From positions 1-36,436 of the forward strand of contig JAHFUQ010000026.1 in assembly GCA_023265045.1 (NCBI GenBank): DNA of 36,436 nucleotides, read 5' to 3'. This document shows positions 15,175 to 25,288 of the stretch, piece by piece; within the stretch, counting starts at the first letter, position 1; the number at the start of each line of letters is the position of its first letter. The notes beneath the pieces were generated by a model that was given only the letters and a program-made list of their open reading frames with translations, was not told the DNA's origin and did no database searches. This DNA is from Acidimicrobiia bacterium (GTDB taxonomy: Bacteria > Actinomycetota > Acidimicrobiia > Acidimicrobiales > AC-14). Position numbers and translations under genes: made by a program.

Positions 15175-16076
15175 TAAACCCGCGCCGCGGAGTCGGTGGG
15201 GCGTTGCTCGAGCCAGCGGCGGAGGCCGGCGGCGTTGGAGTGGATGCCGTTGAGGATCGCCACCTGGGCGTGGTCCTCGCCGAACCGGGCCGCGAGGGCG
15301 GCGTCGATGTCGGCGCCGGCGGCCCACGCCCGCTCGGCCACGTCGGCCCATTCCCGCAGCGCGTCCTCGGCCTCGGCCAGCACGTCGGCGGGTGGGTCGG
15401 GCAGGACGCCGAAGTGCGCGAGCGCGAGCCCCGACGGCGACCGGTCGGCGAAGCGCCGGAGCGACGACAACGCCAGGTCGAGATCGAAGTCGGGCGGCGG
15501 GGTAGCCGGCCTGAGCACGCCCACGTCCGGCAACCGCACGCCGACCGCGTCGCCCACGAACAGCAGCCCGCTCATCGAGTCGTGGAGGGCGAGGTGGTGC
15601 TTGGCGTGGCCCGGCGAGTGGACGGCGGTGAGCGACCCGACCGCCTCGCCGTCGTCGAGGGCGTGGATGCGTGCGGCCGGCGTGGGGTCGAGGCGGCCGT
15701 AGAGCGAGTCCAGCAGGTCGCCGTAGACGCGCCCGGCCGAGTCGATGAGGCGGGACGGGTCGGCCAGGTGCCGGGCGCCCAACGGGTGGACGTACACCTC
15801 GGCCTCGGGGAAGGCGGCGGCGACATCGCCGACCCCGCCCGCGTGGTCGAGGTGGATGTGGGTGACGACCACCGCCGACAGGGCGTCGGCGCTTACACCG
15901 ATGCCGGCCAGCGCCGCCAGCAGCGCGCCCACCGACGACTGGCTGCCCGTCTCCACCAGCACCGGCGGCGGGCCCTCGATGAGGTAGCCGGCCGTCACCC
16001 GCTCCCAACCCCCGAGCAGGGTGTCGATCTGCATGACGCCGTCGGCGACGGGATAGGCGACGCGCGGGGTGGTCAC
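15174..16076 (-). CDS. Metallo-beta-lactamase-fold hydrolase
   Basis: A 300-residue soluble hydrolase. The metal-binding signature THIHLDHAGG (His73, His75, Asp77, His78) follows the strand LSAVVV. Further ligands are in HSPGHAKHHLALHD and LFVGDAVGV. This is the binuclear-zinc or iron hydrolase fold of glyoxalase II and related enzymes. The C-terminal 100 residues are helical (SSLRRFADRSPSGLALAHFG, then LREWADVAERAWAAGADI) and occur in a subgroup of unknown substrate. GTG 16076 overlaps the stop codon of the upstream LLM gene (GTGA), indicating one operon. Confidence 0.88.
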   Translation of the reverse strand: MTTPRVAYPVADGVMQIDTLLGGWERVTAGYLIEGPPPVLVETGSQSSVGALLAALAGIGVSADALSAVVVTHIHLDHAGGVGDVAAAFPEAEVYVHPLGARHLADPSRLIDSAGRVYGDLLDSLYGRLDPTPAARIHALDDGEAVGSLTAVHSPGHAKHHLALHDSMSGLLFVGDAVGVRLPDVGVLRPATPPPDFDLDLALSSLRRFADRSPSGLALAHFGVLPDPPADVLAEAEDALREWADVAERAWAAGADIDAALAARFGEDHAQVAILNGIHSNAAGLRRWLEQRPTDSAARV

Positions 16077-16896
16077 AGCTCGGGGAGCACCTTGGCGATG
16101 AACTCGTCCACCCGGGCCCGGCCCTCGGTGGGCCAGTCGGCGATGAGGATGGAGAAGCCGGCGTGGCGCAGCTCCTCTGCCCGGCGGCGGACGGCGTCGT
16201 TCGATTCCGACAAGGACAGGCTCGTGGACCGGGCTACCGCTGCGGGGTCGCGGCCCTCCTTCTCGCACAGCTGGTCGAGCAGGCGGGACTTCCGGGCCAG
16301 CTCGCGGACCGAGCCGAACCCATGCCACACGTCGGCGTGCCGGGCGGCGACGGGCAGGAGCCGGCGCTCGCCCCCGCCTCCGACCCAGAACGGCGGGTGG
16401 GGCCGCTGGACCGGGAACGGCCGGTAACGGGCGTCCTCCAGCTGGTAGTACCGGCCTTCGTAGGTGACGGCGCCCTCGCTCATCAGCAGGCTGGTGACGT
16501 GCAGCGCCTCGTCGAGGCGGGTCAGCCGTTCGCCCGGCGGAGGGAAGTCGATGCCCAGTTCCTCGTGCTCCTGGCCGAACCACGCCGCGCCGATCCCGAA
16601 GTCGAGGCGCCCGCCGGAGACGTGGTCGACGGTGACCGCCTCGGCCGCCAGCACCGACGGGTGGCGGTACGTCACGCCCGTCACCAGCGGGCCCAGGCGG
16701 ATGGTGGTGGTGACTGCCGCCAGCGCGGCCAGCAGCTCCACGCCTCGAAGCAGGGACCGTCAGGCGAGCCGTAGAGGGCCTTGAAGTGGTCGAACACCCA
16801 GGCGCCGGTGAACCCGGCCTGCTCGGCGTAGCGGACCCGTTCGACCAGCTGGCCCCAGGCGAGCTGGTGCTGGTCGCAACTGAGGTCGATGCGCAT
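16073..16896 (-). pseudogene. LLM-class F420-dependent oxidoreductase, frameshifted
   Basis: Luciferase-like (bacterial luciferase fold) oxidoreductase that would use coenzyme F420 or FMN. The first part (ATG 16896) reads MRIDLSCDQHQLAWGQLVER to PDGPCFEAW. The remainder, in a different frame, reads ELLAALAAVTTTIRLGPLVT, GVTYRHPSVLAAEAVTVDHV, SGGRLDFGIGAAW, HPPFWVGGGGERRLL. The two parts are continuous parts of one family sequence, broken near 16738, where one missing base turns an expected Trp-X-Leu-Leu into Trp-Ser-Cys-Trp. It is either a real one-base deletion or a sequencing error. Upstream TAGCCT fits a leaderless promoter. Confidence 0.85.
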
Positions 16897-16904
16897 CGCC
16901 GTTC

Positions 16905-16910
16905 AGGCTA
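16905..16910 (-). promoter_or_regulatory. -10 box for a leaderless LLM oxidoreductase message
   Basis: TAGCCT on the minus strand, eight bases before ATG 16896, with no Shine-Dalgarno sequence between. Confidence 0.5.
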
Positions 16911-16940
16911 GGGGCCGCGCCCGGCCCGGCCGCGCGTTCC

Positions 16941-17585
16941 TCAGGTGGGCGGCCCCTCCAAGGCGCAGTTGACGACGCCCACGACCGTGTTGGGCTTGCC
17001 GTCGTCCTCGGGAAGGGGCTGGTTGCGCAGGCACGTCAGCGCGCCGCCGACGTAGTTGCCCTCGATCTCGTACTCGGTCGAGACGTGGCTGGTGCCGACG
17101 TTGTCGTTCACGGTGAGGTTGGCGCCGATCTGGTTGGCGCCGACCTCGAACCCGCCCATGCCGCCGAGCACCGAGACCGAGCCGCGGATGTTGTTCCCCC
17201 CGCACCCGAGCCCGTCGTCATTCGAGAGGTCGCCGATGCGCACGAAGCCGGTCGGGCTCTGGGCCGTAACCGAACCGCGCACGGTCGTGCCGCACACCCA
17301 CAGGTAGGCCGCCTGGGTGCTGACGATCGAGCCCGACACATAGCCGTTGTCGAGCTTGAGGGCGCCGCCCGGGCTCACGGACACGTTGCCGTTCACCGTC
17401 GTACCGGCCAGGCAGACGACCTGGCCGTTGACGACGCTGAGGGAGGGCTTGAGGACCGCCCCGTAGGTGATCGTGCACGAGGGCGGCGCGGGGGCCGGGT
17501 CCTCGGCGCTCGCCACCGCCATCGGGACGGCCGCGGCCGCGGCCAATGTCGCACCGGCCAGGACCACCTGCACAGAACGCTTCAT
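16941..17585 (-). CDS. Secreted six-cysteine repeat protein A
   Basis: A 214-residue exported protein. Sec signal peptide MKRSVQVVLAGATLAAAAAV with likely cleavage after ASA (about residue 27). Residues 37-212 form a Gly/Asn/Val-rich domain with short repeated turns (GTTVNGNVSVSPGGALKLDN, VCGTTVRGSVTAQSPTGFV, CGGNNIRGSVSVLGGMGGF, EIEGNYVGGALTCLRN), consistent with a right-handed beta-helix. Six Cys are conserved with the upstream paralogue B, perhaps three disulfides. Function unknown; an extracellular or surface matrix role is a guess. ATG 17585 has AGGAG upstream, partly inside the arm of a perfect palindrome. Confidence 0.8.
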   Translation of the reverse strand: MKRSVQVVLAGATLAAAAAVPMAVASAEDPAPAPPSCTITYGAVLKPSLSVVNGQVVCLAGTTVNGNVSVSPGGALKLDNGYVSGSIVSTQAAYLWVCGTTVRGSVTAQSPTGFVRIGDLSNDDGLGCGGNNIRGSVSVLGGMGGFEVGANQIGANLTVNDNVGTSHVSTEYEIEGNYVGGALTCLRNQPLPEDDGKPNTVVGVVNCALEGPPT

Positions 17586-17595
17586 ACAACCGGCT

Positions 17596-17631
17596 CCTAT
17601 CGTGTCGCCGTCCGGACGGCGACACGATAGG
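17596..17631. repeat. Perfect 36-bp palindrome between paralogues
   Basis: CCTATCGTGTCGCCGTCC (17596-17613) is followed at once by its exact reverse complement (17614-17631). It lies 17 bases after the end of paralogue B and ten bases before the ATG of paralogue A. In RNA it would form a strong 16-17-bp hairpin whose last bases (AGG) are the start of the AGGAG ribosome-binding site of A. It may terminate B, limit translation of A, or both. Confidence 0.8.
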
Positions 17632-17648
17632 TGAGCCGCGACGCCGGG

Positions 17649-18977
17649 TCAGTCGATGCCGGCGAGGGTGCAGTTGGCGGTGCTGCCGATGACCTGGTTT
17701 GGCCTTTCGTCGTCGGTCGGCGTCGGCACGTTGCGGAGGCAGGTCAGCGCGCCGCCCACGTAGTTGCCCTCGATCTCTGCCAAATCGTCGCCCGCCGGCG
17801 CCAGCGGCCCGGACAGGCGCAGCGCCTGGTTGTCGTTGGCGGTCAGGTTCGCGGAGATCTGGTTGCCGCCGACCTCGAAGCCGCCCCGGCCGTTGAGCAC
17901 GGAAACGTCGCCGCGGATGTTGTTGCCCCCGCAGTTCAGGTTGTCGTCGTTCGCGGCGTCGCCGATGCGGACGAAACCGGTTGTGTTCTGGGCCGTCACC
18001 GAGCCCCTGACCGTCGTGCCGCAGACCGACAGGAAGGCGGCGCCGTTGGCGGTGATGTTGACGGCGACGAACCCGTTGTTCATCACGACGACCGAACCGG
18101 GGTTGGCGACGATGCTGCCGTTCACCGTGGTGCCGTTCAGGCAGACGATGTCGCCCGTCGACGCAACTACTGTCGGCGTGACCACGGCGCCGTAGGTGCG
18201 GGTGCACATGGGCTCGCCGTAGACGAAGTCGTCCAAGGCGACGAGGTCGTCGCCCTCGTTCTCGTTCCCGCCCGCGCTGACGGGCGGGAAGTCGAAGATG
18301 CGGGCCGTGCCCAGGGTGATGAGCACGCTGGTGACCACCGGGCTGTCGAACACGACGCCCAGGAAGGCGCTCTCGCCGTGGCCGGCGACCGGCACGATGT
18401 CCTTGCGCAGGCTCGTCGTTCCATGGAAGAACTCGATGGTGGTGTTCGCGCTCTCGACGTCGAGGAACACCGCGCCGAACCCCTTGGAGGCGGCGGGGAT
18501 GGGCGTCGTGCCCCGCGTGCTGGCCAGGACGAACGTCACCAGCACCTGGTTGTCGTTGTACGGGGAGAAGACGAGCGGCGAGGTGAAGGCCGGGAACGCA
18601 GCCGTGACGCTGGGGTTGGTCGAGAGGAAACCGTCGTTGGCGACCGCAGTGTCGTCGTCGAAGATGACACCGCGGCCCTGGAACTGGTCGACGGCGACGT
18701 CGCCCACCTTGCTGGGGACGATCTCGTTGCTGGCGTTGATGGGGACCGCGTCCCAGTTGATCCGCCGGAACCCATTGGCCGCCGGCGGCGGCGCGGTCCC
18801 GTTGTTCCCGCCGCCGATGGCGGCAGTGAAGGCGTTGATCGCGGCTGTCACGGACGCGTTGCCCGCCCCCATGAACACCGTCGGCACTGCCGACGCCGAT
18901 TGCAGCGGCACGCCGCCCATCGTCGCGATCAACGCCCCGGCCCCTGCCAACGCAGCCAAACGACGCGTAGCCCGCAT
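17649..18977 (-). CDS. Secreted six-cysteine repeat protein B with extra N-terminal domain
   Basis: A 442-residue exported protein. Signal peptide MRATRRLAALAGAGALIATM with cleavage near ASA (about residue 29). Residues about 65-255 form a separate strand-rich domain (GFRRINWDAVPIN, GDVAVDQFQGRGVIFDDD, YNDNQVLVTFVLAST, GFGAVFLDVESANTTIEFF, LVALDDFVYG), resembling lectin-like or PEP-CTERM-associated beta-sandwich domains. Residues about 257-442 are the same six-Cys domain as in paralogue A, with near-identical blocks VCGTTVRGSVTAQ, CGGNNIRG and EIEGNYVGGALTCLRN. ATG 18977 follows GAGGGGGG. A TAGGAT -10 box at 19019-19014 overlaps the thiC stop codon. Function unknown. Confidence 0.82.
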   Translation of the reverse strand: MRATRRLAALAGAGALIATMGGVPLQSASAVPTVFMGAGNASVTAAINAFTAAIGGGNNGTAPPPAANGFRRINWDAVPINASNEIVPSKVGDVAVDQFQGRGVIFDDDTAVANDGFLSTNPSVTAAFPAFTSPLVFSPYNDNQVLVTFVLASTRGTTPIPAASKGFGAVFLDVESANTTIEFFHGTTSLRKDIVPVAGHGESAFLGVVFDSPVVTSVLITLGTARIFDFPPVSAGGNENEGDDLVALDDFVYGEPMCTRTYGAVVTPTVVASTGDIVCLNGTTVNGSIVANPGSVVVMNNGFVAVNITANGAAFLSVCGTTVRGSVTAQNTTGFVRIGDAANDDNLNCGGNNIRGDVSVLNGRGGFEVGGNQISANLTANDNQALRLSGPLAPAGDDLAEIEGNYVGGALTCLRNVPTPTDDERPNQVIGSTANCTLAGID

Positions 18978-19016
18978 TGCGCCCCCCTCTGAGTCCGCCT
19001 GAATGCCGGGGTGATC

Positions 19017-20755
<1,739 letters not shown>

Positions 20756-20803
20756 CAAAGCAGCGTAGCGCCGGTCTTGGCGGCCGCCGCTCGGCCCCTT
20801 TGT

Positions 20804-20857
20804 GCGAACTGGTGACGTTTGGGCGCGCTGGGGCGCGCCGTACTGTCACCAGTTCGC
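20804..20857. repeat. Palindromic repeat, copy 1
   Basis: GCGAACTGGTGAC (20804-20816) is perfectly inverted as GTCACCAGTTCGC (20845-20857), with an inner hairpin GGCGCGC-TGGG-GCGCGCC. A second, slightly diverged copy follows at 20925-20976, and a lone half-site CCAGTTCG lies at 20907-20914. Confidence 0.75.
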
Positions 20858-20924
20858 CCGGGCGCGACGCCGCGCCGCGCGCCGCCCTGCGGGACGATGG
20901 CCGCCTCCAGTTCGTTAGCCAGCA

Positions 20925-20976
20925 CGAACCGGTGACGCTTGGGCGCGTGCCCGCGCGCTTTAGTGTCACCAGTTCG
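20925..20976. repeat. Palindromic repeat, copy 2, adjoining the MauE-like start codon
   Basis: CGAACCGGTGAC (20925-20936) is inverted with one mismatch as GTCACCAGTTCG (20965-20976), around a 28-base centre similar to copy 1 (TTGGGCGCG, then GCGCG). The right arm ends seven bases before ATG 20983, so the hairpin lies in the promoter or leader of that gene. Confidence 0.7.
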
Positions 20977-20982
20977 GAAGCG

Positions 20983-21453
20983 ATGGCCGGGTTCGGGTAC
21001 CTCTGCGCCTTGGCGCTGGCCGCCCTGTTCGTGCGTGCGGCGGCGGCCAAGCTGGCCCGCCCGCGGGAGGCGGCGGCCGGGTTTGGCGCCCTGGGCCTGC
21101 CCGCCGCGCCGGCGCTCGCCTTCGCCGTGCCCGCTGCCGAGCTGGTGACGGCCGCTCTCCTTGTCGCCGCGCCGACGACGGGCGGGCTGGTGGCCTTCCT
21201 GCTCCTCGTGGCCTTCACCGCCGTGCTGGCGACGGCCGTCGGCGAGGGACGGGCCGTCCCCTGCCGGTGCTTCGGCGCCGCCTCGGCCGAACCGGTGTCG
21301 CCCGCCGACCTCGTGCGGAACGCCCTGCTCGAGGCGCTGGCGGTGGGCGCCCTGCTGGCGACGCGCCCGATCGCGCCCGGCTCCGCCGCCGTGCCGCCCT
21401 TCCTGGCCCTGTTCGTCGCGGGCTCGCTCCTGCTGCGGGCGATCCGCCGGTAA
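20983..21453 (+). CDS. MauE/DoxX-like membrane protein
   Basis: A 156-residue integral membrane protein with four predicted helices, as in the MauE/DoxX family. The N-terminal helix has [20 protein letters not shown], typical of MauE (a conserved Lys at the helix end). The loop between helices 3 and 4 carries [10 protein letters not shown], a Cys-x-Cys pair characteristic of MauE-type proteins linked to disulfide chemistry or quinone-coupled electron transfer. No mau genes are nearby, so methylamine use is not implied. GGAAGCG before ATG 20983 is a weak ribosome-binding site just after the repeat. Ends ten bases before hemE. Confidence 0.8.
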   Translation: MAGFGYLCALALAALFVRAAAAKLARPREAAAGFGALGLPAAPALAFAVPAAELVTAALLVAAPTTGGLVAFLLLVAFTAVLATAVGEGRAVPCRCFGAASAEPVSPADLVRNALLEALAVGALLATRPIAPGSAAVPPFLALFVAGSLLLRAIRR

Positions 21454-21456
21454 CGT
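21451..21456 (+). promoter_or_regulatory. -10 box for a leaderless hemE message
   Basis: TAACGT overlaps the stop codon of the MauE-like gene and lies seven bases before ATG 21464. It would allow heme genes to be transcribed separately from the upstream gene. Confidence 0.5.
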
Positions 21457-21463
21457 CCGAGGC

Positions 21464-22480
21464 ATGACCCCGCCGTTCCTCGCCGCCGGCCGCGGCGAGC
21501 CGGTGGACCGGACGCCGGTGTGGTTCATGCGCCAGGCCGGCCGCTCGCTGCCCGAGTACCGGGCCGTTCGGGAGCGCCACGGCATGCTCGCCATCGTCCG
21601 CGCCCCCGAGCTGGCGGTCGAGGTGACCCTGCAGCCGGTGCGCCGGTACGGCGTCGACGCCGCCATCCTGTTCTCCGACATCATCGTCCCCCTCGTCGGG
21701 ATCGGGCTCGACATCGAGCTGGAGGCGGGCACCGGCCCGGTCGTGCGCGAGCCCTTCCGGTCGGCCGACGACCTCAACCGCCTGCGTCCCCTCGACCCCG
21801 AGGCGGACGTCCCGTACGTCCTGGAGGCGGTGCGGCTGCTGGTCAAGGAGCTGGGCGACACGCCCCTCATCGGGTTCGCCGGCGGTCCCTTCACACTGGC
21901 CAGCTACCTCATCGAGGGCGGCCCGTCCAAGACCTACGCCCGCACCAAGGCGCTCATGTACGAGGCGCCGGACGTCTGGGGCGACCTGGCCGGCGCCCTG
22001 GCCCAGATCGCCCTCTCCTCCCTCCAGGCCCAGGTGGCGGCCGGCGCCCAGGCGGTGCAGGTGTTCGACTCGTGGGCGGGCCAGCTGTCGCCCGCCGACT
22101 ACACCCGCTACGTCCTGCCGGCCAGCGCCGAGCTGTTCGGCGGCCTGAGCGACCTCGGCGTACCGACCATCCACTTCGGCGTCGGCACGGGCGAGTTGCT
22201 TGAGCTCATGGAGCGGGCCGGGCCGAGCGTGGTCGGGGTCGACTGGCGGGTCCCGCTCGACGCCGCCCGCGCCCGCCTCGGCCCCGAGACAGCCGTGCAG
22301 GGCAACCTCGACCCCGCCCGCTGCCTGGCGCCATGGCCCGCGGTGGAGGAGGGTGTGCGCGACGTCCTCGCCCGCAACGGTGGCCGGCGCGGCCACATCT
22401 TCAACCTCGGCTGGGGCGTGCTGCCCCAGACCGACCCGGACGTCCTGAGACGGGTCGTCCAGCTGGTGCATGCCCCCTAG
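21464..22480 (+). CDS. hemE: Uroporphyrinogen III decarboxylase
   Basis: A 338-residue cytoplasmic enzyme converting uroporphyrinogen III to coproporphyrinogen III. Signatures are [19 protein letters not shown] (the family's Arg-rich substrate-binding N-terminus), [12 protein letters not shown] with the catalytic Asp, [29 protein letters not shown], and [16 protein letters not shown] at the C-terminus with the conserved His. Length is normal. First of three tightly packed heme genes; its 3' end overlaps hemH by 11 bases. Confidence 0.96.
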   Translation: MTPPFLAAGRGEPVDRTPVWFMRQAGRSLPEYRAVRERHGMLAIVRAPELAVEVTLQPVRRYGVDAAILFSDIIVPLVGIGLDIELEAGTGPVVREPFRSADDLNRLRPLDPEADVPYVLEAVRLLVKELGDTPLIGFAGGPFTLASYLIEGGPSKTYARTKALMYEAPDVWGDLAGALAQIALSSLQAQVAAGAQAVQVFDSWAGQLSPADYTRYVLPASAELFGGLSDLGVPTIHFGVGTGELLELMERAGPSVVGVDWRVPLDAARARLGPETAVQGNLDPARCLAPWPAVEEGVRDVLARNGGRRGHIFNLGWGVLPQTDPDVLRRVVQLVHAP

Positions 22481-23351
22481 GCCCCGGGGCGTGCTGGTGA
22501 TGGCGTACGGGACACCCGCCACGCCCGACGACATCGAGACGTACTACACGCATGTGCGCCGGGGTCGCCCGCCCGCGCCCGAGCAGCTGGCCGAGCTGAA
22601 GGGCCGGTACGCCGCCATCGGGGGGACATCGCCCCTGCTGGAGCGCACCCGGGCGCAGGCCGCCGGCCTGTCGGCAGCCCTCGGTGACGGCTGGCGGGTC
22701 GAACTGGGGATGAAGCACGCGCCGCCGTTCATCGAGGACGGCATGCAGGCCCTGGCCGCCGCGGGCGTCGAGGAGGGCCGGATCGTCGGGCTCGTGCTGG
22801 CTCCCCACTACTCCCGCCTGTCGGTGGGCGAGTACGCGGCCCGGGCCACCGGCGCCCGGGTGGTCGAGTCGTGGCACCTGGAAGCGGGCTACGTCGAGCT
22901 CGTGGCCCGGTTCGTGAGCGAGGTGGCCACGCCCGCGTCCGGCACGGAGGTAGTCTTCACCGCCCACAGCCTCCCGTCGCGGATCCTGGCCGAGGGCGAC
23001 CCCTACCCGGACCAGTTGCGGGAGACGGCGGCGGCCGTGGCCGAGCGGGCCGGCGTCGAGCGCTGGTCGGTGGGATGGCAGTCGGCTGGCCGCACCCCGG
23101 AGCCGTGGATCGGCCCCGACATCCTCGACGTCCTTCGGGACCGGGCGGCGGCGGGCGATGTCGAGCGGGTCGTCGTGTGCCCCGCCGGGTTCGTCTCCGA
23201 CCACCTCGAAGTCCTGTACGACCTCGACGTGGAAGCCGCCGCGCTGGCGGCCGAGCTCGGGCTCGGCTTCGCCCGCACCCGGATGCCCAACGACGACCCC
23301 CGGTTCTGCGCCACCCTGGCCGAGGTGGTGCGCCGCCATGCCGCGGCCTGA
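22470..23351 (+). CDS. hemH: Ferrochelatase (coproporphyrin type in Gram-positives)
   Basis: A 293-residue enzyme inserting Fe2+ into a porphyrin. Key residues visible are the catalytic His166 in [26 protein letters not shown], and the acidic metal-site residue Glu247 in [14 protein letters not shown]. With hemY next to it and in an actinobacterial setting, it most likely acts on coproporphyrin III (CpfC) rather than protoporphyrin IX. No Cys cluster for a [2Fe-2S] centre is apparent at the C-terminus. It overlaps hemE by 11 and hemY by 14 bases, indicating translational coupling. Confidence 0.95.
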   Translation: MPPRPRGVLVMAYGTPATPDDIETYYTHVRRGRPPAPEQLAELKGRYAAIGGTSPLLERTRAQAAGLSAALGDGWRVELGMKHAPPFIEDGMQALAAAGVEEGRIVGLVLAPHYSRLSVGEYAARATGARVVESWHLEAGYVELVARFVSEVATPASGTEVVFTAHSLPSRILAEGDPYPDQLRETAAAVAERAGVERWSVGWQSAGRTPEPWIGPDILDVLRDRAAAGDVERVVVCPAGFVSDHLEVLYDLDVEAAALAAELGLGFARTRMPNDDPRFCATLAEVVRRHAAA

Positions 23352-24633
23352 GGTCGCCGTCGTCGGCGGCGGGATCACCGGCCTGGCCACCGCCTGGTTC
23401 CTGCGGGACCGGGCCGCGGTCACCGTCTACGAGGCGAGCGGCCGCGTGGGCGGCAAGATCGAGACCACGTCCCTGCTGGGCGTGCCCGTCGAGGCGGGGC
23501 CGGACACGTTCCTCGCTCGGGTCCCATGGGCGGTGGACCTGTGCAAGGCGCTCGGGCTCGGCGACGAGCTCGTGGCGCCGGCCACGGGCAAGGCGTACGT
23601 GTGGACCCGGGGCCGGCTGCGGCCCCTCCCCGAAGGGACCGTGCTGGGTGTGCCGCGCCGCCTCGGCCCACTGGCCCGGGCCGGCATCGTGTCGCCCTGG
23701 GGCCTGGCCCGCGCCGGGCTCGATCTGGTGCTGCCGCGCCCGCCCGCCGGGGGCGCCGACGACCGGTCGGTGCGAGAAGTGATCGGCAAGCGGTTCGGGC
23801 CCGAGGTCGTCAACCGGCTCGTGGAGCCCCTGCTCGGGGGCATCCACGCCGGGCGGGCGGACCGGTTGAGCCTGGCCGCGGTGGCGCCCCAAGTGGCCGA
23901 GGCCGCCGGTCGGAGTCGCAGCCTCCTGCTCGGCCTTCGTTCGGGGCCGGCCGCGGGCAACGGGCCGGTCTTCCTCGGCCTGCGGGGCGGGCTGCAGACG
24001 CTGGTCGACCGGCTGGCGAAGGAGGTGGACGTCCGCCTCAACACCCCGGTGGAGCCGCTGGCCGACCTGGGGGCCGACGCCGTGGTCCTGGCCGTGCCCG
24101 CCTACGCCGCCGCCCGGCTGGTGCCCGCCGAGGCGGCTCGCGAGCTGGAGGCGATCGAGTACGCCTCGGTGGTGACCGTGACGCTCGCCTACGCCCCCGA
24201 CGCCCTGCCCGGACCGCTCGACGGGAGCGGGTTTCTGGTCCCCCGCGTCGACGGCCGGCTGATCACGGCCTGCACGTGGACGTCGTCCAAGTGGCCGCAG
24301 CCGGGCGCCGACGGCGTCGTGCTGCTGCGGGCGTCGGCCGGGCGTATCGGCGACGACCGGGCCCTGCGCCTCGACGACGAGGCCCTCGTGGGCCGGATCC
24401 ACGGCGAGTTGGCGGAGGCCATGGGGTTGCGTGCGCCGCCGACGGGGTCGCTGGTGAGCCGCTGGCTCCGGTCGTTCCCTCAGTACGACATCGGCCACGT
24501 CGCCCGGGTGGCCCGGATCGAAGCCCTGTTGCCCCCGAACGTCGCCGTCGCCGGCGCCGCCTACCGGGGCGTCGGCATCGCTGCCTGCATCCACGACGCC
24601 GAGCGGGCTGCGTCAGCGGTGGCTCCGCACTGA
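23338..24633 (+). CDS. hemY: Coproporphyrinogen III / protoporphyrinogen oxidase, HemY type
   Basis: A 431-residue FAD-dependent oxidase. The N-terminal Rossmann motif VAVVGGGITGLATAWFL binds FAD. Then VGGKIETTSLLGVPVEAGPD and FLARVPWAVDLCKALGLGDE are typical of HemG/HemY. The middle carries RFGPEVVNRLVEPLLGGIHA, and the C-terminal FAD motif is NVAVAGAAYRGVGIAACIHD. In Gram-positive bacteria this protein oxidises coproporphyrinogen to coproporphyrin (CgoX), consistent with the order hemE-hemH-hemY. ATG 23338 overlaps the end of hemH. The 3' end lies eight bases from a convergent gene. Confidence 0.94.
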   Translation: MPRPEVAVVGGGITGLATAWFLRDRAAVTVYEASGRVGGKIETTSLLGVPVEAGPDTFLARVPWAVDLCKALGLGDELVAPATGKAYVWTRGRLRPLPEGTVLGVPRRLGPLARAGIVSPWGLARAGLDLVLPRPPAGGADDRSVREVIGKRFGPEVVNRLVEPLLGGIHAGRADRLSLAAVAPQVAEAAGRSRSLLLGLRSGPAAGNGPVFLGLRGGLQTLVDRLAKEVDVRLNTPVEPLADLGADAVVLAVPAYAAARLVPAEAARELEAIEYASVVTVTLAYAPDALPGPLDGSGFLVPRVDGRLITACTWTSSKWPQPGADGVVLLRASAGRIGDDRALRLDDEALVGRIHGELAEAMGLRAPPTGSLVSRWLRSFPQYDIGHVARVARIEALLPPNVAVAGAAYRGVGIAACIHDAERAASAVAPH

Positions 24634-24641
24634 CCCAGCGC

Positions 24642-25238
24642 TCACTCGGGGCGCATCAACCTCGCCTTCGCCACCGCAGCCTCAAGATCGCGGGCGACGG
24701 AGTCGATCGTCTCCCGTCCTACGACGACGTCCATAGTCACGTCGACGCCGTCGACGACCAAGGTCAGCGACGAGCCGGCCACCGCGTTCTGCGCCCTTTG
24801 GGTGCGGACGGCCGACACCGCCGTGAGGGGGATATTGAGGGTGAACGGCTGCTTGCCCCAGCCGAGGCGCCGGCTCTTCTCGATCCTGATCGCCTGCCCG
24901 TCAAGGGTGAGCCGGACCGCCATGCCCGGCGACATACGACCGGCCCAACCGATCGTCTCGGCGGCGGCGCCGGACCAGGGCTCGGGCATGGAGCGGTAGT
25001 CGAGCACGGCGTCCAGGGCGAGTGAGCGGCCGGACGCACGGGCCCGCGCCAGCCGCGCCTCTGAGAGCCACCGGGCGACGACGGTCACGAGCGCCAGGCC
25101 ACCGGCGAAGCCCACCACGACGATGGCGCCCACCAGGAGGCTGCGCGTGTCCCTGGCCGTCCGTACTCCCAATGTGAGGTCGCACAGCGCGACGACGAGC
25201 CACAGTCCGATCCGCCGGCGCTTCGCGTCGTCCGCCAT
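24642..25238 (-). CDS. Membrane protein with PH-like soluble domain
   Basis: A 198-residue protein. Two N-terminal membrane segments (RIGLWLVVALCDLTLGV and SLLVGAIVVVGFAGGLALVT) are followed by a strand-rich cytoplasmic domain (about 75-198): SPGMAVRLTLDGQAIRIEKS, RLGWGKQPFTLNIPLTAVSA, SLTLVVDGVDVTMDVVVGRE, then a C-terminal helix DSVARDLEAAVAKARL. The strands-then-helix layout suggests a bacterial PH-like fold, which is an inference. ATG 25238 has GAAGGAG five bases upstream. Function unknown. It is convergent with hemY. Confidence 0.75.
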   Translation of the reverse strand: MADDAKRRRIGLWLVVALCDLTLGVRTARDTRSLLVGAIVVVGFAGGLALVTVVARWLSEARLARARASGRSLALDAVLDYRSMPEPWSGAAAETIGWAGRMSPGMAVRLTLDGQAIRIEKSRRLGWGKQPFTLNIPLTAVSAVRTQRAQNAVAGSSLTLVVDGVDVTMDVVVGRETIDSVARDLEAAVAKARLMRPE

Positions 25239-25288
25239 GGCTCCTTCTTCGGCAGGCCGGCGCCCGGACCTGAGGCGGCGGGCGCTCG

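Noticed and set aside
16073-16741. An independent 222-residue LLM gene starting at ATG/GTG near 16741
   Set aside because: The family N-terminus is present directly upstream in another frame, so this is the rear part of a frameshifted gene.
20804-20976. CRISPR array
   Set aside because: Only two imperfect palindromes with one irregular gap; no regular spacers and no cas genes.
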